Shown: positions 37,515 to 51,838, counted from the stretch's first letter. The stretch is DNA of 64,000 bases from Petrosia ficiformis (GCA_947044365.1 OX345636.1:55097746-55161745), one strand, 5' to 3'. The notes: generated from the sequence alone by a model not told the origin. A program made the numbers and translations.

Positions 37515-40500
37515 TACATATATACACAAATGTTTTAATTTGTTGTTATTTATTATTTGTTATTATAAGTACAAAGTAACTTATTTATATTTCACAGATT
37601 GGTAATCTACAAAACCATTTTCGATTTCTATTGCAAGGTGAACTGTCAGGACTGCATATGTCAAGCAAAAGTGAAGCTATTAGCCAAGAGAAGCAGGTAT
37701 GCTAAGAAGTTGGAAGGGTCAATACTTAGCTATCATTAAAATATATAATATTATATTTATAAAAATTACTGGAAATTATTATAATTCTCTTAATATTCCT
37801 ATTATGATTGTGGTTACAAGTTATCATAATAAAATATCATCCTTAGCTATAAAATATATAATGATTGTGGTGCAAGTTATTATAAGATGATATCACATTA
37901 ACATATAGTCTTCTAAGTGTCAGGTTACTTGGAATGTGTGGGCAAAAAATCTCAGAAATGTTGATAAGGGGATTTTCTTACATGAGGTGGCAGGCAAACC
38001 ACATCCTCCATGGGAATTACCATGTATAATTGTTTATTAGGTTGTGAATGCTAAACAACAAGTTGTTAAAAGAAGAGTAAAGAAAGGATATACTGCTCCT
38101 GTGGACAGTCAGTGGTACAAACAGTGGTCTCTAGTAAGTTTATTTTATAATCTGCATCAAAGATACCATGAAGTACTTTATTTGTTTTGTGAATTCACAA
38201 ACGTAGCTTTGATTAAATAATATTTATGTACTGCTCTGAGCATTTCATATGATATATTTTTGATATTCACAGAAAAACACTGGTCAGACTAATGGTCCAT
38301 CAGGACTAGATTTGAATGTGGAGAAAGCTTGGTTGCAAAATATCACAGGAGATGGTACAGTAGTGGGTGTTGTGGATGATGGTGAGTGATACATAATATA
38401 GAATAGCAGCTATATAGTATAACAAGTTTTAGTTACCCTTCACAGGATTCTATTTACTGTAGGAGATGGCTAGTGCATAAGTAACAATTTACTTACTATT
38501 AAGGTGGTACTAGGGAGTGGGCGGATACGACTCCAATCACTTTCAAAATACAATATAATATAATATGAGTAAAATTGGATGTAATACCAACCTTCATATC
38601 TTCTAATCACCTTTATAGTGTCCTATAATTGATAAAACGTATATAAAATCTCCATTTTTCCCATCGCAATAAGTACAAAACCACGAAAGCCACGCCTACC
38701 AATCATGGCGTGCACCATGGACAATGCATTTTGAGAAAACAAATAGAGCCGTTTTCTGAAAATTCATTTTACTTTTATAGTTACAAGAGGCTGAAGAAAG
38801 CTGAATTCTGTAGCTTTTCAGTGAAACCATAAAATCTACCTTTCTAGGCACTATCAAACTCCGATCTTTCTCAGAGAGCAACTACAGTTACCCTGCCAGG
38901 GTTTACCACCCACCGCCCCCTCCACCACCCGTAGTTTCTGAAAATAAACTATCAGTGAAAACATTTAGGCCCAATAATTATACCCCCGGGTGGGTGTGGC
39001 TTCCAAAAGATACAGAATTGAACCAGATTGTATGCAGCAAGAAGCTGGCAAGACTAGAAACCGATTGGAGTTTCATCAACCCCTCCCTCTAGTACAACCT
39101 TGATATATGTTAACTTTCTTAATTAATGCAACTGCTAAGTTTAGCTAACTGTTAAACCTCTGTGTTTTAAAGAATTCAGGTTTTCAACTTACTTAATTGG
39201 TTATAGAAAAGACCTTCTAAGGTACCCATAGATACTTAAATCATTCTTTGAAAGTGGTAAGGCAAATGTTTGAAGACTAGTAGTCAACATTTTTGGACAA
39301 AGCATGTGGTATCTAGTACATCTGCTATCACATGACCACAACAGAAATCTCTAATGTGCTCTTTATCTCTTACCTTTCCCATTATGTAATTCTTGTCTTG
39401 TTGATTTACCATGATAACACTGACATGATGCCAATTAACGTGTGCAAGTTTCAAAAGTATATGTGTGGGGGTATAAGATTTGAACATTAGCTTAATTATA
39501 TTCATACGAAATATTCAATAACGTTTGTGTTATAATTAATTTAGCCAGGTTGTTATGACTGTGTGACACTTCTGTCATTTTTAATGTCTTGTGTTGATGC
39601 ACAAAAAAGGTTTGAAACAAACATTCATTAATTAAATATGTTCATTCTATAAATGCAGTCATAGCAACCTACATGCATGAACAAACTATTAACTAACAGT
39701 TGGCTATGACCTGACCACTCCACATTTATGGATACATCCCTGTATAGTAGTAATTAGTATGGTTGACAAAAAATAATCCATTTTTTTGTAAATTGTGATT
39801 TAAAAATAACTATATGATGGTACCATTTTGTTACAACAGGTCTTGAATGGACACATCCTGATATAAATGAAAACTATGTAAGTTCTCAATGGACAATGAA
39901 TACTACATTATACACATAACTTGTATTTTATAGGATTCTTTTGCTAGTCATGACTTCATTCATTATGACAGTGATCCTTCTCCTGATTACTCATTCAGTG
40001 AACCTAATAGTCATGGTACAAGTTGTGCTGGAGAAATAGCTATGGTTAAGAATAGTCAGTGTGGAGTAGGTGTAGCATACAAGAGTAAAGTGGCTAGTAA
40101 GTTGAATAATTTACAAAATAGAATTTGTCTGGTAGCTTTATAAGTATATCCCGAATGGTTTAAACTCCCAGCACAATGGATATAAATAATTTGTGTCACT
40201 TTTGTGGTCATAAACATAACAACTGTATGACATCAAAGGCTTAGAAACACTATCTAAATTTCAAATTTATTTAAAGCGGAAACCAGGATAAAAACAAGTT
40301 TATATAGAGAAAAAAGTATCCCTATGATTGCTTTGTGGTGTCCAGGATTCAGTAATCACGGCATGGCTGATGGCTTTATCATGCCTGAAACACAACACCC
40401 TATTATAGTTATTATTTTCATTATCCACTGTTCTTACCTTTTAAAGGATCGTGTAGAACTTCAGGAATATATTTCAGGCAGAATAGCTAGCTATTAGTTC

Positions 40501-41491
40501 CAGTTTCTACATAAGCAACTTAGCTTTTTTCCTGCTGGTCTGTAGAGCTCGAGTGCACGTTCTTTTACGTGCCACGCCCTTCAATTGACCGAGCCCCCAG
40601 GAATGACGCAACTTAACTACATATGCAACGCATACTCGCGCAGTGGACACAAGAATATATATATATATATATATATATACATTAAACCCCGTGGAAAGCA
40701 ATCGTAGGGATGGCCCTACGGGCCATAAAAACACTCTGCTTTATCTGATTTGTAACATAATCCTATTATTATAAACATATTATAAACTCACCATGAAGTA
40801 TATAGGCAGAGAGATACGGTAATACATAACGTTGTTTGTCTGCCTGTTTGCATAATGTGTGAAAAACAGCGAACACTGGGACCTGAATGACCACTGCAGA
40901 CTTCAGTTTATCTCTTTACCAGTTAAGCTATTCTATTATATGTGTAGCAATTGAATTGACTCATACCTGGGTCTACCTCTCGTCCTGCTGACATCTTCCT
41001 TCCCTGTTGGAAACGAGGCAAACCCGCTGCTCTTGATGTCACAGTAATCTCTCCGGTCCAACAGCTCACCATTGAGGATGCTGCCATCACTCAGGGTCAT
41101 GCTTTATCTGTGGGTGAAACAAGGAAACGCTGAGTTCATGAAAACGAGTGCCGTGAAATTGGGATATCCTTTTTACCGCTGGTGGTTGAGTACCTTGGAG
41201 GATGGAGTAGGGAAGAGAAGTTGGAAAGCTCCAAGCCCTTCGCCTTAGTTTTTCCCCCTCACATTCAATCTCACATTTGTTCCAACGGCTGTCTATCTGT
41301 TTATGGTGTGGAAATGCCTGTCTATGGGCCTCTCGATTGCCCATCATATCACCGTCTGAAGACGGGATATTATGACTTCAAATTAGCACCAATAAATAAC
41401 TTGTTTTTATTTTATTTTATTTTATTTTCTGTTTTTATAATAATAATAATAATTATTATTATAATAATAAATATAATAATTATTATTTTAA

Positions 41492-41539
<48 letters not shown>

Positions 41540-44500
41540 GTAACAGTAACAATAATAATACTAGACATTATTATATTTATATCTTGCTGCAGGTTTGAAG
41601 TTTGACGTTGCTTCAGCTACAGATTCACAAGAAGCTAGTGCACTAGGATATAAAAATGATTATATCATGATATACAGTAACAGCTGGGGACCAAGTGATT
41701 TTGGATTCTACATAGATGGACCAGAGAGTTATGTTAAGACTACATTTAACAATGCAGTAACTTCTGTAGGTTTATTATACATAACAAACTTGATATCTAC
41801 ATCTTCATATCACAATAGCAATATCGATTAGTACAGTGAATTCCATAATGTATTTCCACAGTTTAGCTATATTAAACAGCCAACAAATTATTTACAATCC
41901 AAAGTCTGTTTACAATTTTGTTCAGCATGTCTATTCCCATATACCAATTTTAAATTCTCATTCTAGCAATCTGGCTTATAGGGCTGGGAGGCAATACAAG
42001 TTGCTAAAAAGTAGTACTCCATGTCCGAAAAGAATCCAAGTTGGGGTAGGGAAAGTGAACGGTGTCTGGAGGACAGATGCCAGCATTGGAAATGGGGTTA
42101 ATTCTCCAAAAAAAACATGTTCTGTCCTCCAAGGGTTAAAATATACCTTGTGTAGTTCCACATTATGTTTATGTTTATGTAGGATGAGAGTATAGTGAGC
42201 ACTTGAAAGTATAATGTTCGCCCACTCTTTACTATCCAGTATGATTTCTGCATTATAAATAGCAGTGACTTTTAACTGCCTTAATTGGACAGAAGATCTT
42301 CATAGATACTAAAAAATGATTCATTAGCTACAGGAAAGCAGCAAGGCAGGTTTTGAAAGTATAGTAGTCAGTGGCAATGCCATGATTAGCATCTTTATCA
42401 CCTTCGTTAGGCATGTAGCTTCGATTTCTCAATTATTTTAAATGTCTTCTTCCCTGGTTTGTGTACACATGTCAGTTTCTTTATCTTCTATGAGGTGATA
42501 AATTTGCAACTGTAAAGCAAATTTAATCAAGAAGTCAAAGTTTCTTTTGCACAATGCCAACAAATTACAAACGCTTATGAAGAGTTGAGTAACATGATTG
42601 TTTATATGTTATGTTCATAGCAAGTTACACTGTATACATCACTCAAAACTAGATCCAATAACTAAATTTCATTATCTGTGCATAATTAGTTACGCAGTGT
42701 TGATTTAGTATCTTTGGTTCTGAAAGAAGAATCTTGATCAGTCAATAATGCTTCAAATGGTTTATATAAATAAAGTAACCAAGTTAAAAAGCAGTTTTTT
42801 TTAATCTTTAATGTTTTTATTTATACTTTTTATTGAGGTCCATAAATAACTGTTATAGTATAGCTAGTATATAATCTTTATAAATATATCAGGGACGCAA
42901 TGGAAAAGGTTCTATATATGTGTGGGCTGCTGGTAATGGAGGACAGTTTTATGATTCTTGTGCAGCTGATGGATATGTCAATAGTATCTATACTATAGCA
43001 GTTGGATCAGCTGATCAGAATGGATATCAAGCTGACTATGATGAAGATTGTACTGCAAAAATGGCTGTTACATACAGTTATAACTCTGATACATTTCCAT
43101 CTGTAGATGACTATTGGCACCCTTACAATCAAATTGTGAGTCAACAATTTATATAAGAAAACGGATATTGCAGACATGCCATAGTGGTATGGTAAATAGT
43201 ACATGTAATTATTTAAATGAATGAAGATCATCGTATCGTAGGGACAGCAATAATTGCAATAATTGGATAGTGGGAGAGGAATCAGTTTATAACTAGCAGA
43301 TAATAATTAATTTTTATAACAAAATTTCTTTAAATGTGCGACACATTTGTCAATTACCATCAACTTAATTAAGTTTGTTCAAATATTCACAGCTCTGAAT
43401 AAACATGTTAACTTATGAAATAGCAATACTATTTCATATGTCAACATTTTTATACATGTAATCATTATAAAATGGATATTACAATTTACCATTGAACTGC
43501 ATTGACAGCTAGCAAGCTGAATGTGGTTTTGTTTGACTGTGACTTGTGAATTGTATGGCCTTTCAAAACATGCCTATTGGATGATTTTCAGGGACGGATT
43601 TAGGGGGGGGGGGGGGGCAGGGTGTTTTGATTTAGTCAGAGGTAACTAATATAAGATCTAACTTGATATATGTTAACAACTGCAAATTGTATGCAGCAAG
43701 AAGCTGGCAAGACTAGAAACTGATTGGAGTTTCATCAACCCCTCCCCCTAGTACAACCTTAATATATGTGTTATGGCAATTCAACATTTAATACAGGTCA
43801 AAGAATAAATAGTGATGGTGGTGCCACCAGTGTTAGTAGTAGTAGTACTAGCAGCTGCAGCAATGTAGATGGTGAGTATAATAGTGAGAGTGATGAATAC
43901 AATTGTGGAAGAGAGTTTGTTGGTTGTTCTATCAACACTACCATGAGTAGTAATAGCTTGGGAATTACAAGACAAGACAATAGATGAATTTGCTGCTAGT
44001 GATAAGAATAGACACATTTTTTTAATTTTATAAGTAAAAAAAATAAAAATAATAAACCATGTACCGCACCACCACACCCAAATATGGGTGTGTCAGTCAC
44101 CATAATTGGCCACGCCTTTCATGAATAAACTATTGGCCCCTCCATCAAAAGTAACCTAGATCCGCCCCTGATGATTTTTGATTATACCATAAGCCAATTA
44201 TTAAACTAAAGTTAGTGATTATTACTAAATGCTCATAATTATTTATCATGCATTAATTTTAGCAAATTTCTCAGCCACTCCTAATTTTGCTGATAATTTT
44301 ATCAGCAAAATTAGGATATTTTTAACGTGTACTAATTTTAGCAATTGTTACATTAGTCACTAAATTTGCAAAAATCAGTACATGCAAGACTTAAGATATT
44401 TTGTATTAATTTTACATGTTTCAAGGAGAGTCTAGAAATCTTATACAGAACGTTGCTTTCAAACCAGTTATAATAATTTTCATAGTTAAAATTATTATGC

Positions 44501-47500
44501 AGTTTTTGTTTATGTAATAGACAACTATTGATCTTAATAGTGGTTGTACTGATGGATTTACTGGTACAAGTGCTTCTGCACCTCTGGTCTCTGCTACCAT
44601 TGCTTTGACCCTTGAAGCAAAGTAAGAATTTAGATTTAAGATGTACATATAACAAAAGTGTTGTTGATATACATGTAATTAGTGGCCCTAATAAAATGGC
44701 ATGCGAATGCAGTGTAAATTGTTTGCCTAATTAATCATTCATGAGGGGCATAGTCAATTATTTCTGCACATTAATCAATATTTCTATAATATTTTGGTTT
44801 ACAACCCACTTGAAGTGACAACTTTCAACTTCCATGTTCATTAAAAAACATAACTGAACTTTGAAATTCTGACTGACAGACCTTGAGCATAAACTTTAGG
44901 AAGAATATGTTCTGGCCCTGCCAGGTCCCACATGAGGTACAGGCCCTGGAGAAATATCCTCTTCTCCACTTACTACCACCCCTCTCTCAGTGGGCCAGTA
45001 GTTAAGATGTTATAATATTACAGGACCAAAGGTCATTCAATTTCACCTTGACCTCAGACAAATGTTCATATCTTTAGTTAGTATCAGTCACATCAGTCAC
45101 ATCCACCATGTGAAAAATGTCATGTGACATTCTAAGTGTCTTGGCTGTGCTAACTCAGCATTTGGAGAATCCTTTACACTAACTACACTGTAACATTATC
45201 AAATAATTGACAAATAGATTAGATGTATGATGTGTGTGTGTGTGTGAAAATGCTGAGCCCTCTTTGGTAGAAGATAAGATAAGCCATTCATTACTAGGTT
45301 TATGCGTGAGAAAATGTATATTTTGTTAACTTACCAACTCAGAATAGAGCCAATGTTATACCAGTGAGTCTAACACTGTTATTTGATACCCAGCGATTAA
45401 GGGAAAACAATATATATTTCTCTGATAAATAACATAAATATAATTAATCATGTGCTCTATGTGAATGTGGTAAATAATCATGACATGCTGAGTCAGTACA
45501 TGCTAGGAATTTTTAATTACCAGATAATTCTCACGTGGTGGGTGCAGCAGGTTATCTGTACCTTTTGTAATTTAACTATCCCTGTGTATGTCAGATTTCA
45601 ATCCATTGCTCCATTATGGATTTACATTATAATCATTATTACATTAAACTATACACTACATTACATCATTGTCATCGATGTCATTGCATTCTAATTTTGA
45701 TGTTATTGTGGCTGTGACTACATTTTTGGTCTGCACTACAAACATAAGAGTTCCACACAGTTTGTGTGGTTTCTCTATACAGAAATACATTGTTATATGA
45801 CTCTTCTATAGTCCTCTAATATTTTATGAACTGTATTCTGTGGTAATTCTAAGGTAACATTCCTCAGCTTTAAGGTAATGCATTTTTGAGACAAATTTCA
45901 TGGAAGAATTATAGCAAAAGTCCATTATTAGAATAGTAATTTTAATTTGTGATCAATGACTGCATCACTATTGATCTGAAAACCTTTATACTGATGATTT
46001 TTCTTTTTGTGCTTAACATTTCTAGCTCAAACCTCACATGGAGAGATATTCAGTATTTAATAGTGTATACATCAGATACTACAAAACTGAAAGGAGGAGA
46101 ATGGATAACTAATGGAGCAGGTCTTAACGTAAGTTCTCAATTTGGATTTGGAGCTATTGATGCTGAGGCCATGGTGACTAGAGCTAAAAACTGGATTAAT
46201 GTTCCTGCTCAGCAGTATCAGCATGTGTATACTTCAAATACTGGGTAAGAACTCCTACATGTGCATGTATGTGTGATGAACTCGGTGATAAGCGAAATAT
46301 GTTTGCCGAATTCAAGACCTAAACTGAAATAATTATTGTTTAATAGATAATAAGAAGTAATATTGTTTATAACAATTATTGTGATTGTGTGAGATTTGCT
46401 GTTTTTTTTTATAATTTGTACATGGATGATTTCACATGTAAAATTAATATGGGATCATGTTTGCACCTGACTATTGAAAATTTTCCTTTGTTTGTAAATA
46501 TCTCATTCTGCATATCATATTATACATTTGATATTAAGCAAAATGCAGCATGCAAACATGATTTATAAATGTGTCACATATCAGATGCAAGCATGTTGCT
46601 AATTCCACAGTGTTTTGTGCAGTGTGGTAGTGTTGTAAATAGTGCAATAACCAATGCTACCAGGTCTTTGTGATCATAATATAATACCACAACAACTAAA
46701 TGTAGATTCACAAGCCCTGAAAATGGGCAAATTATTTGTCTACTAGTCACTTACATGATGCAATTCAACATTTTAAATAGCGTTTTAGCTAAAGTGCTTT
46801 GTGGTTGTCATACATACAAAATGTTGACAGCTTGTGCTTATATGTTATGAAGCGTTTTGTCCCAAGCCTGATAATTAATAATGCTGTTCCTCATATCAGT
46901 TCTAAAAATAGTTATTGTTGACAGATATGCAGTCCTCTTGGTGATGTGTAATATTTGACCTAAAGTGACTATATAGAAATGTATATAGAACACTCATCAT
47001 AAAATTGTAATTATATACAGTCATATCACTGAACTGTTTTCTATACTAAATACAGATCAGTATATTCTCATTATTCTACTACACTACATGTTACATCAAG
47101 CAATATTGTGTCTCTTGAACACATTGTAGTGACACTAACTCTTACCCTAGAAAACTATGGAACAGAATATGATTATGATGACCTGTATGACTATATATAT
47201 GACTATTATTATAACTATTACGGCCGAAGTGAAGATAATGCAGCTTTCAAAGACTTTGAGTATTTGGAGGAAGTTGCCAAAGTAAATACAGATCGTGATA
47301 TTTATGACTGGCTTGGAGATTCTCATCCTAAAAGAGGCGATATAAAACTTGAACTAGTATCGCCAAGTGGGACAAAATCTATTCTTCTTCCTTATCGTAA
47401 ATATGATTTCATTAATGCTGAAGGTTATGATAGTTGGCCATTTATGTCTCTTCATTATTGGGGTGAAGATCCCACTGGAATATGGACAATACATGTATAC

Positions 47501-48091
47501 TTTAAGTCTAGTTATGGATATGTTTCCGTTCATGTGAATTCATTTGAGTTATATGGTACAAATGTAATTCCTGAAGCTGTTAGTCATAAACCAAACAGTT
47601 GTGCGTCTACTATCACTACTTCATCAATGTCTACTACCATTACTTCATCAATGTCTACTACCACTACTTCATCATTGTCTACTACCACGACTTCATCAAT
47701 GTCTACTACCACTACTTCATCAATGTCTACTACCACTACATCATCAATATCTACTACCACTACTTCATCATTGTCTACTACCACTACTTCATCAATGTCT
47801 ACTACCACTACTTCATCATTGTCTACTACCACTACTTCATCAACATCTACTACCGCTACTTCATACTCACCTTCCACTTCACCTACACCTATTAGTTCTA
47901 GCTCTAAGAAAAATGATCGCAACTATAAAATTATTTTACCAGTTGTAATTGTTGGAGTAGCATTGCTTCTAATTTTCATTGCCATAGCATCATTTGTGAT
48001 AGTCATTGTTCTTCTCAAGATAAGAAAAAAGAACCAGAGGTCACCACGCTACCAAATGATGCCTCTAAGTAACAATGAATATGAAACTTGA
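35918..48091 (+). CDS. furin/kexin-like proprotein convertase B, membrane-anchored
   Basis: Eleven exons with the same phases as gene A: 35918-36079, 37598-37696, 38041-38133, 38273-38381, 39840-39877, 39934-40096, 41593-41765, 42893-43135, 44521-44621, 46026-46244, 47056-48091; 811 residues. Signal peptide about 1-20, prodomain ending KRRVKK, catalytic Asp153, His194, Asn294 and Ser377, P domain with the same Tyr/Asp-rich insertion, Ser/Thr stalk, transmembrane helix and a tail containing [14 protein letters not shown]. Exon 6 is three codons shorter than in A. After the P domain it reads [14 protein letters not shown] and then jumps straight into the stalk. The broken copies continue here into a furin-like Cys repeat, so B keeps only the first Cys of a deleted module. 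All active-site residues are intact. Expected role as for gene A; differences in substrate cannot be judged from sequence. Confidence 0.92.
36567..36943. mobile_element. Tc1/mariner-like MITE in intron 1 of gene B
   Basis: The same family as 32379-32813: ends CACTGCAAAAA and TTTTGCAGTG flanked by TA, subterminal 'ggttagtacagttgcaa' and its inverted form. Absent from intron 1 of gene A. An AT-rich microsatellite lies upstream at 36330-36405. Confidence 0.65.
38503..39099. mobile_element. TTAA-flanked MITE, copy 2, in intron 4 of gene B
   Basis: Close relative of 33539-34110, with left TTAA at 38499-38502 and a mutated TTGA at 39100-39103. It is absent from intron 4 of gene A, so it inserted after the duplication or was lost there. 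Confidence 0.75.
40527..40738. repeat. dispersed repeat with internal AT microsatellite, copy 1
   Basis: Reads 'gccacgcccttcaattgac', 'gaatgacgcaactt', an (AT)n tract, then 'cattaaaccccgtggaaagc' and 'agggatggccctacggg'. A close copy is at 53288-53508, and its last 45 bases also occur at 6750-6775. The 'gggatggccctac' part is a small dyad. No tRNA-like boxes were recognised. Confidence 0.65.
40968..41345 (+). pseudogene. retroelement-like fragment in intron 6 of gene B
   Basis: The plus strand reads [20 protein letters not shown], then a stop near 41131. In a shifted frame it continues [16 protein letters not shown] and [10 protein letters not shown]. The ALDVTV ... LVVEYLGGW pattern resembles a C-terminal segment I associate with reverse-transcriptase-bearing mobile elements of marine invertebrates. 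The family call is from memory and approximate. No reverse transcriptase core is present here. Confidence 0.4.
41437..41540. repeat. AAT/ATT microsatellite
   Basis: Long (AAT)n tract just before exon 7 of gene B. A shorter one occupies the same position in gene A (14240-14270). Confidence 0.9.
43589..44170. mobile_element. non-autonomous hAT element with perfect 8-bp target duplication
   Basis: Ends CAGGGACGGATTTAG and GATCCGCCCCTG are inverted. Exact duplications ATGATTTT lie at 43581-43588 and 44171-44178. It is 582 bp and includes a G run, a fragment of the TTAA MITE (about 43686-43758) and short non-conserved open frames. It sits in intron 8 of gene B; the matching site in gene A near 17113-17122 is empty. 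Confidence 0.85.
44280..44315. repeat. short perfect inverted repeat in gene B intron 8
   Basis: Arms 'cctaattttgctgata' and its reverse complement flank a 4-base loop. Gene A has a shortened form at about 17236-17251, so the arm pair is B-specific. Confidence 0.7.
47607..47867 (+). repeat. 24-bp coding tandem repeat, Ser/Thr stalk of gene B
   Basis: About eleven 24-bp units encode STTTTSSX with X = M, L, I or T. Unlike gene A there is no Trp variant, so the arrays have been homogenised separately since the duplication. Confidence 0.9.
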
Positions 48092-50245
48092 AACTAAAAC
48101 ATACTTTACACATAACAATAATTAAATCAATAGGCCAGATTTAACCATTTTTAAAAAAATTTTGTAAGAGAGTATAAGTTTTATAAAATAGCTTTATCAT
48201 TATAATGTCTTTTAATTTAGTTTAGGTTCATGCATTGCCATGGATTCTTATTGTCTTTTTAGTAGAGTTTGCTCCTTTATAATGACATCAACATTGTATT
48301 TGTAGACCATATATTGGTGCTCTTTTCTTGATAATGATCAATATTTCTTTCAAAAATGAATAAAATGTAGTTGATTTTGCAAGATAATAATCATCTTACA
48401 TTTGCTGTGCATGCACTTGCATTATGATTAAGAGAAACAAGAAAAAAGGAATTTTTTATTTTGCACTAAGGAACACTGCAAAAAATAACACTTTTCCTGA
48501 TGTGAGCATCAAAAGAAATCTGTAAGGAATCATGAAAGAAACTCTACTTACGAAAACAAACATGTACTGACATGGCATATTTCTATGGTATCTTGAGAAA
48601 CATGCCATGCCTACATGTCTCTAGTAGATTCTACTAAATTTCTGTTGAGTTTCCTTGTAAGTTTATCTTGATGCACACAGGAAATATACTGTTTTTTGTA
48701 GTGAAAATATTAATGAACTTATAAGATTATATATAGTTCGAAATTTTGTGAAATTCTGTTCTATTCTATGCTCTCTACACTGTATTTTGATGTACATATG
48801 GTATAATATACTTACTTTGCTATATACTGTTACAGTACTTATACTATACTGTAGTTTGAAGTATATGCATGTACTATTGTGTCATAGGTTGATGTACAAT
48901 TACTAGCTATACTGTTCTGTGCTATAATATACTGTATTTTGATGTACATGCACCATTATTATTTTGTACTGTAGTGTGCTATACTGTACTTTGATCATGA
49001 TTTACCCAGCTAATAATAAGAGGTTTGCCAATGTGCATCAAGGAAAACCTGACATGATGCAAAAACACAATAGACATGACATCATTGGCTTCACTAGTTC
49101 GAGAAACATGCTGTGTCTTCATGACTGAGTGGCAAACCAATGTTAAATTTACATTCGATTTTTAGTACTAGTATTTTTAAAATATAATATTATTATAAGA
49201 TATGTATAACACAGTTGAGTGCAAAATCACCTGCAATTGGCAGTGTTTATTTCAACTCCTCATTTGTGCATCCTCCTTTAAGGTGGTAATGCATAAATTA
49301 TTTTTAAACACAATGACTATTTTGATTATATCATGTTTTTAAAATTATTTCTGAGCAGTGGCATAGGAAGCATGGGGTCATTGGACCCATGCATGAATAA
49401 AATTCCTTGGGAGCATAGCCCCCATGGAATTTTATACTTCTTATATAGTAGAAATGCACAATAATTATGGAGATTTACATCACCTGTTATTGAAATATAC
49501 CATAGCTTACACTTGCATTGACTTCTTGTTACTTGTTCTACTTTTGGAGTGTTCTGCAGATATTGTAATAGTTGCAATAATATTTTTACATTCATTTGAA
49601 AGTTCAAAAAATGATGCTACATCAAAGAGCTTTTTATTGCAAAGACTTGTAAGCGGCTATGGTAACTCCTTTCTCAATTCTCAGGATGTAATTATTACAG
49701 TATTGAGGCACAAGTGACAAGATAGAAGATTTGGAGCTACTTTGTGATCAATTATATATGTGTATATAGTAAAATGCTCCCAACTCTTCATCAGTCAGAC
49801 TTTTCACAGGAGATGGCAGTACACTGTTAAAAATGCAGAGTAACTGTAACTATATATGCAGAGTAACCTGTTTACTCTTGAATGTGGAGTTTGAGCTATT
49901 ACCCGAGTAAAGATAACTCCAGGGTAGCAACAGTAATTAGCAATACTGGAGTAATTACATAATTATAAACAAAATACATCTATAATTGATTTTGCATAAA
50001 ATTCTAACTTTAAGCAACTTTTAACTGTTAAAATGTTTAATGCAACTGTTAATGTTTAACCCAATTACTAGTCCAGTATAGCATCATGATTATAATTATA
50101 CATGTAGGAGGAGCCAAATGTAGACTTGATAGTGTTAGTGATTGATAACATTTGAATTACTTTATTAATAGAAATTTAAAATGAAATAAATTAAACTTTG
50201 CTATCATGATTCAAAATTAATAATACACTTAATTATTTTGTCTTA
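48092..50245. other. 3' flank of gene B and MITEs
   Basis: Similarity to the gene A 3' flank continues to about 48790. A relic of the duplicated 3' end is visible near 48366-48470. 48800-48990 is rich in 'tactatactgta' motifs. A foldback MITE occupies about 49352-49440, and a 'tacactgttaaaa'-ended MITE begins near 49822, related to 62250-62415. No gene seen. Confidence 0.4.
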
Positions 50246-51738
50246 CTACATTAAACGAAATTTGGGTACAACACAAAACTCATTAGAAAATGAAGGTATT
50301 TTATGTGCATGTAGAGGTAAATGTGATAAAAATTCTTCTAGTGCAACAAGCTGATGAGTCTGCGTAGTCCTTATGATGTATGATGCATAATGCTTGTTAA
50401 AGTACAATGTCTCAAACAGTTTTACGTAAAGGTAGACATGAATTGAATCAATGACATAAACTTCCTCAACTCCCCCAAATACAGGATCATCTTCCAACAT
50501 TGACTCAGAAGGTTTGATAGCCATGACACTTCCTTTCTTGTAAGTCACACCTCTTACTGTGACCCACTTTGGGCTGAGTAAAATACAGACAAAATGTAAT
50601 TATGAATGCATGTACATGTAAGCAGCATGACACATCACACGCATTGTGTGCATATTAATGTACACAGTATTATTTTAGACATACACATGTACACATACAT
50701 GTATGTACATTGTACATATAGCCTATAGCCTATATGAGATAACAGACACAACATATATACACATTGTTTAATGTACATGTCATACCAGTATATCTCATTT
50801 CCTTGCAAGTTAATCAGGTAGTCCAAATCAGATGTAGTGACATCAATACCTAAAGGATTAGAATCATTCATCATTACGTTTTCTACTTCTATGATACTGA
50901 AATTACCCTTTCCCACTTCCACAATATTGAGATCCTCTGAGCTCTCCAAACGAAGGTAACACTGTAAAAACTGGTGCCTCATTGCCAGGGTATACGGCAG
51001 GTTGATAAAATTTCCAACTGCAGCTGTTAGACGCTTGAAATATTTGTTTGGCCTCGAATCTCATTGTCCAGAAATGAACAAGTGGTCCATACCTATAACA
51101 AAATGTAGATATCAACAGCTACATTTAGATTGCACAGACGTATTGTTCTCACTGATGAATAAGTCTTGGTGTGTGAATCAGGTAGTGTTGCTTTGGAATG
51201 ACTGTCTGATCCGAGTACAAGCTCACAAAAGTTTGGTGGTGTTCCATAATCATATCCTGCAGTACGGCCAGATCATCTTCTGTAAGCTTTGGTGCAAACA
51301 GGTACTGCATGATGTTCAGAAGAAGGGTGAAGCACATCCAGTGTTCATCATCCTCCGGAATCTTTTCTCCAATCATTAATGGAAGGTAGCGTCCAAGCAA
51401 CCAGCTTTGAGATGCTTGAAAATAAGAATAAACCAAGGATTGAAGTAAAGTCTATTATATTATCAGAGAGTACGGTAGTACTCTCTATGTAGGGATGGCA
51501 CGAAACAAAATGGCTGCCCATACATTTCAATTAGAAGTGATGAGCTGAAATCTCTGCTAATATAAACAGATGGAACTTAAAAACTACATTATGTTTCATA
51601 ACAAGTGATTTCATGATATTGTATAGGAACAAACAAAATTTGGTATCTAAGAAGTTCTTGGATACCGAATTACTGTACAAAATGGCAGAATAGCAACTTT
51701 TTGAAGGTAAGAGTTAGAAATGAATGGTAGAATACAGA

Positions 51739-51838
<100 letters not shown>

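Noticed and set aside
43766..43987. Ser/Asn-rich open frame as a gene
   Set aside because: It lies wholly inside the non-autonomous hAT element and has no splice or domain support.
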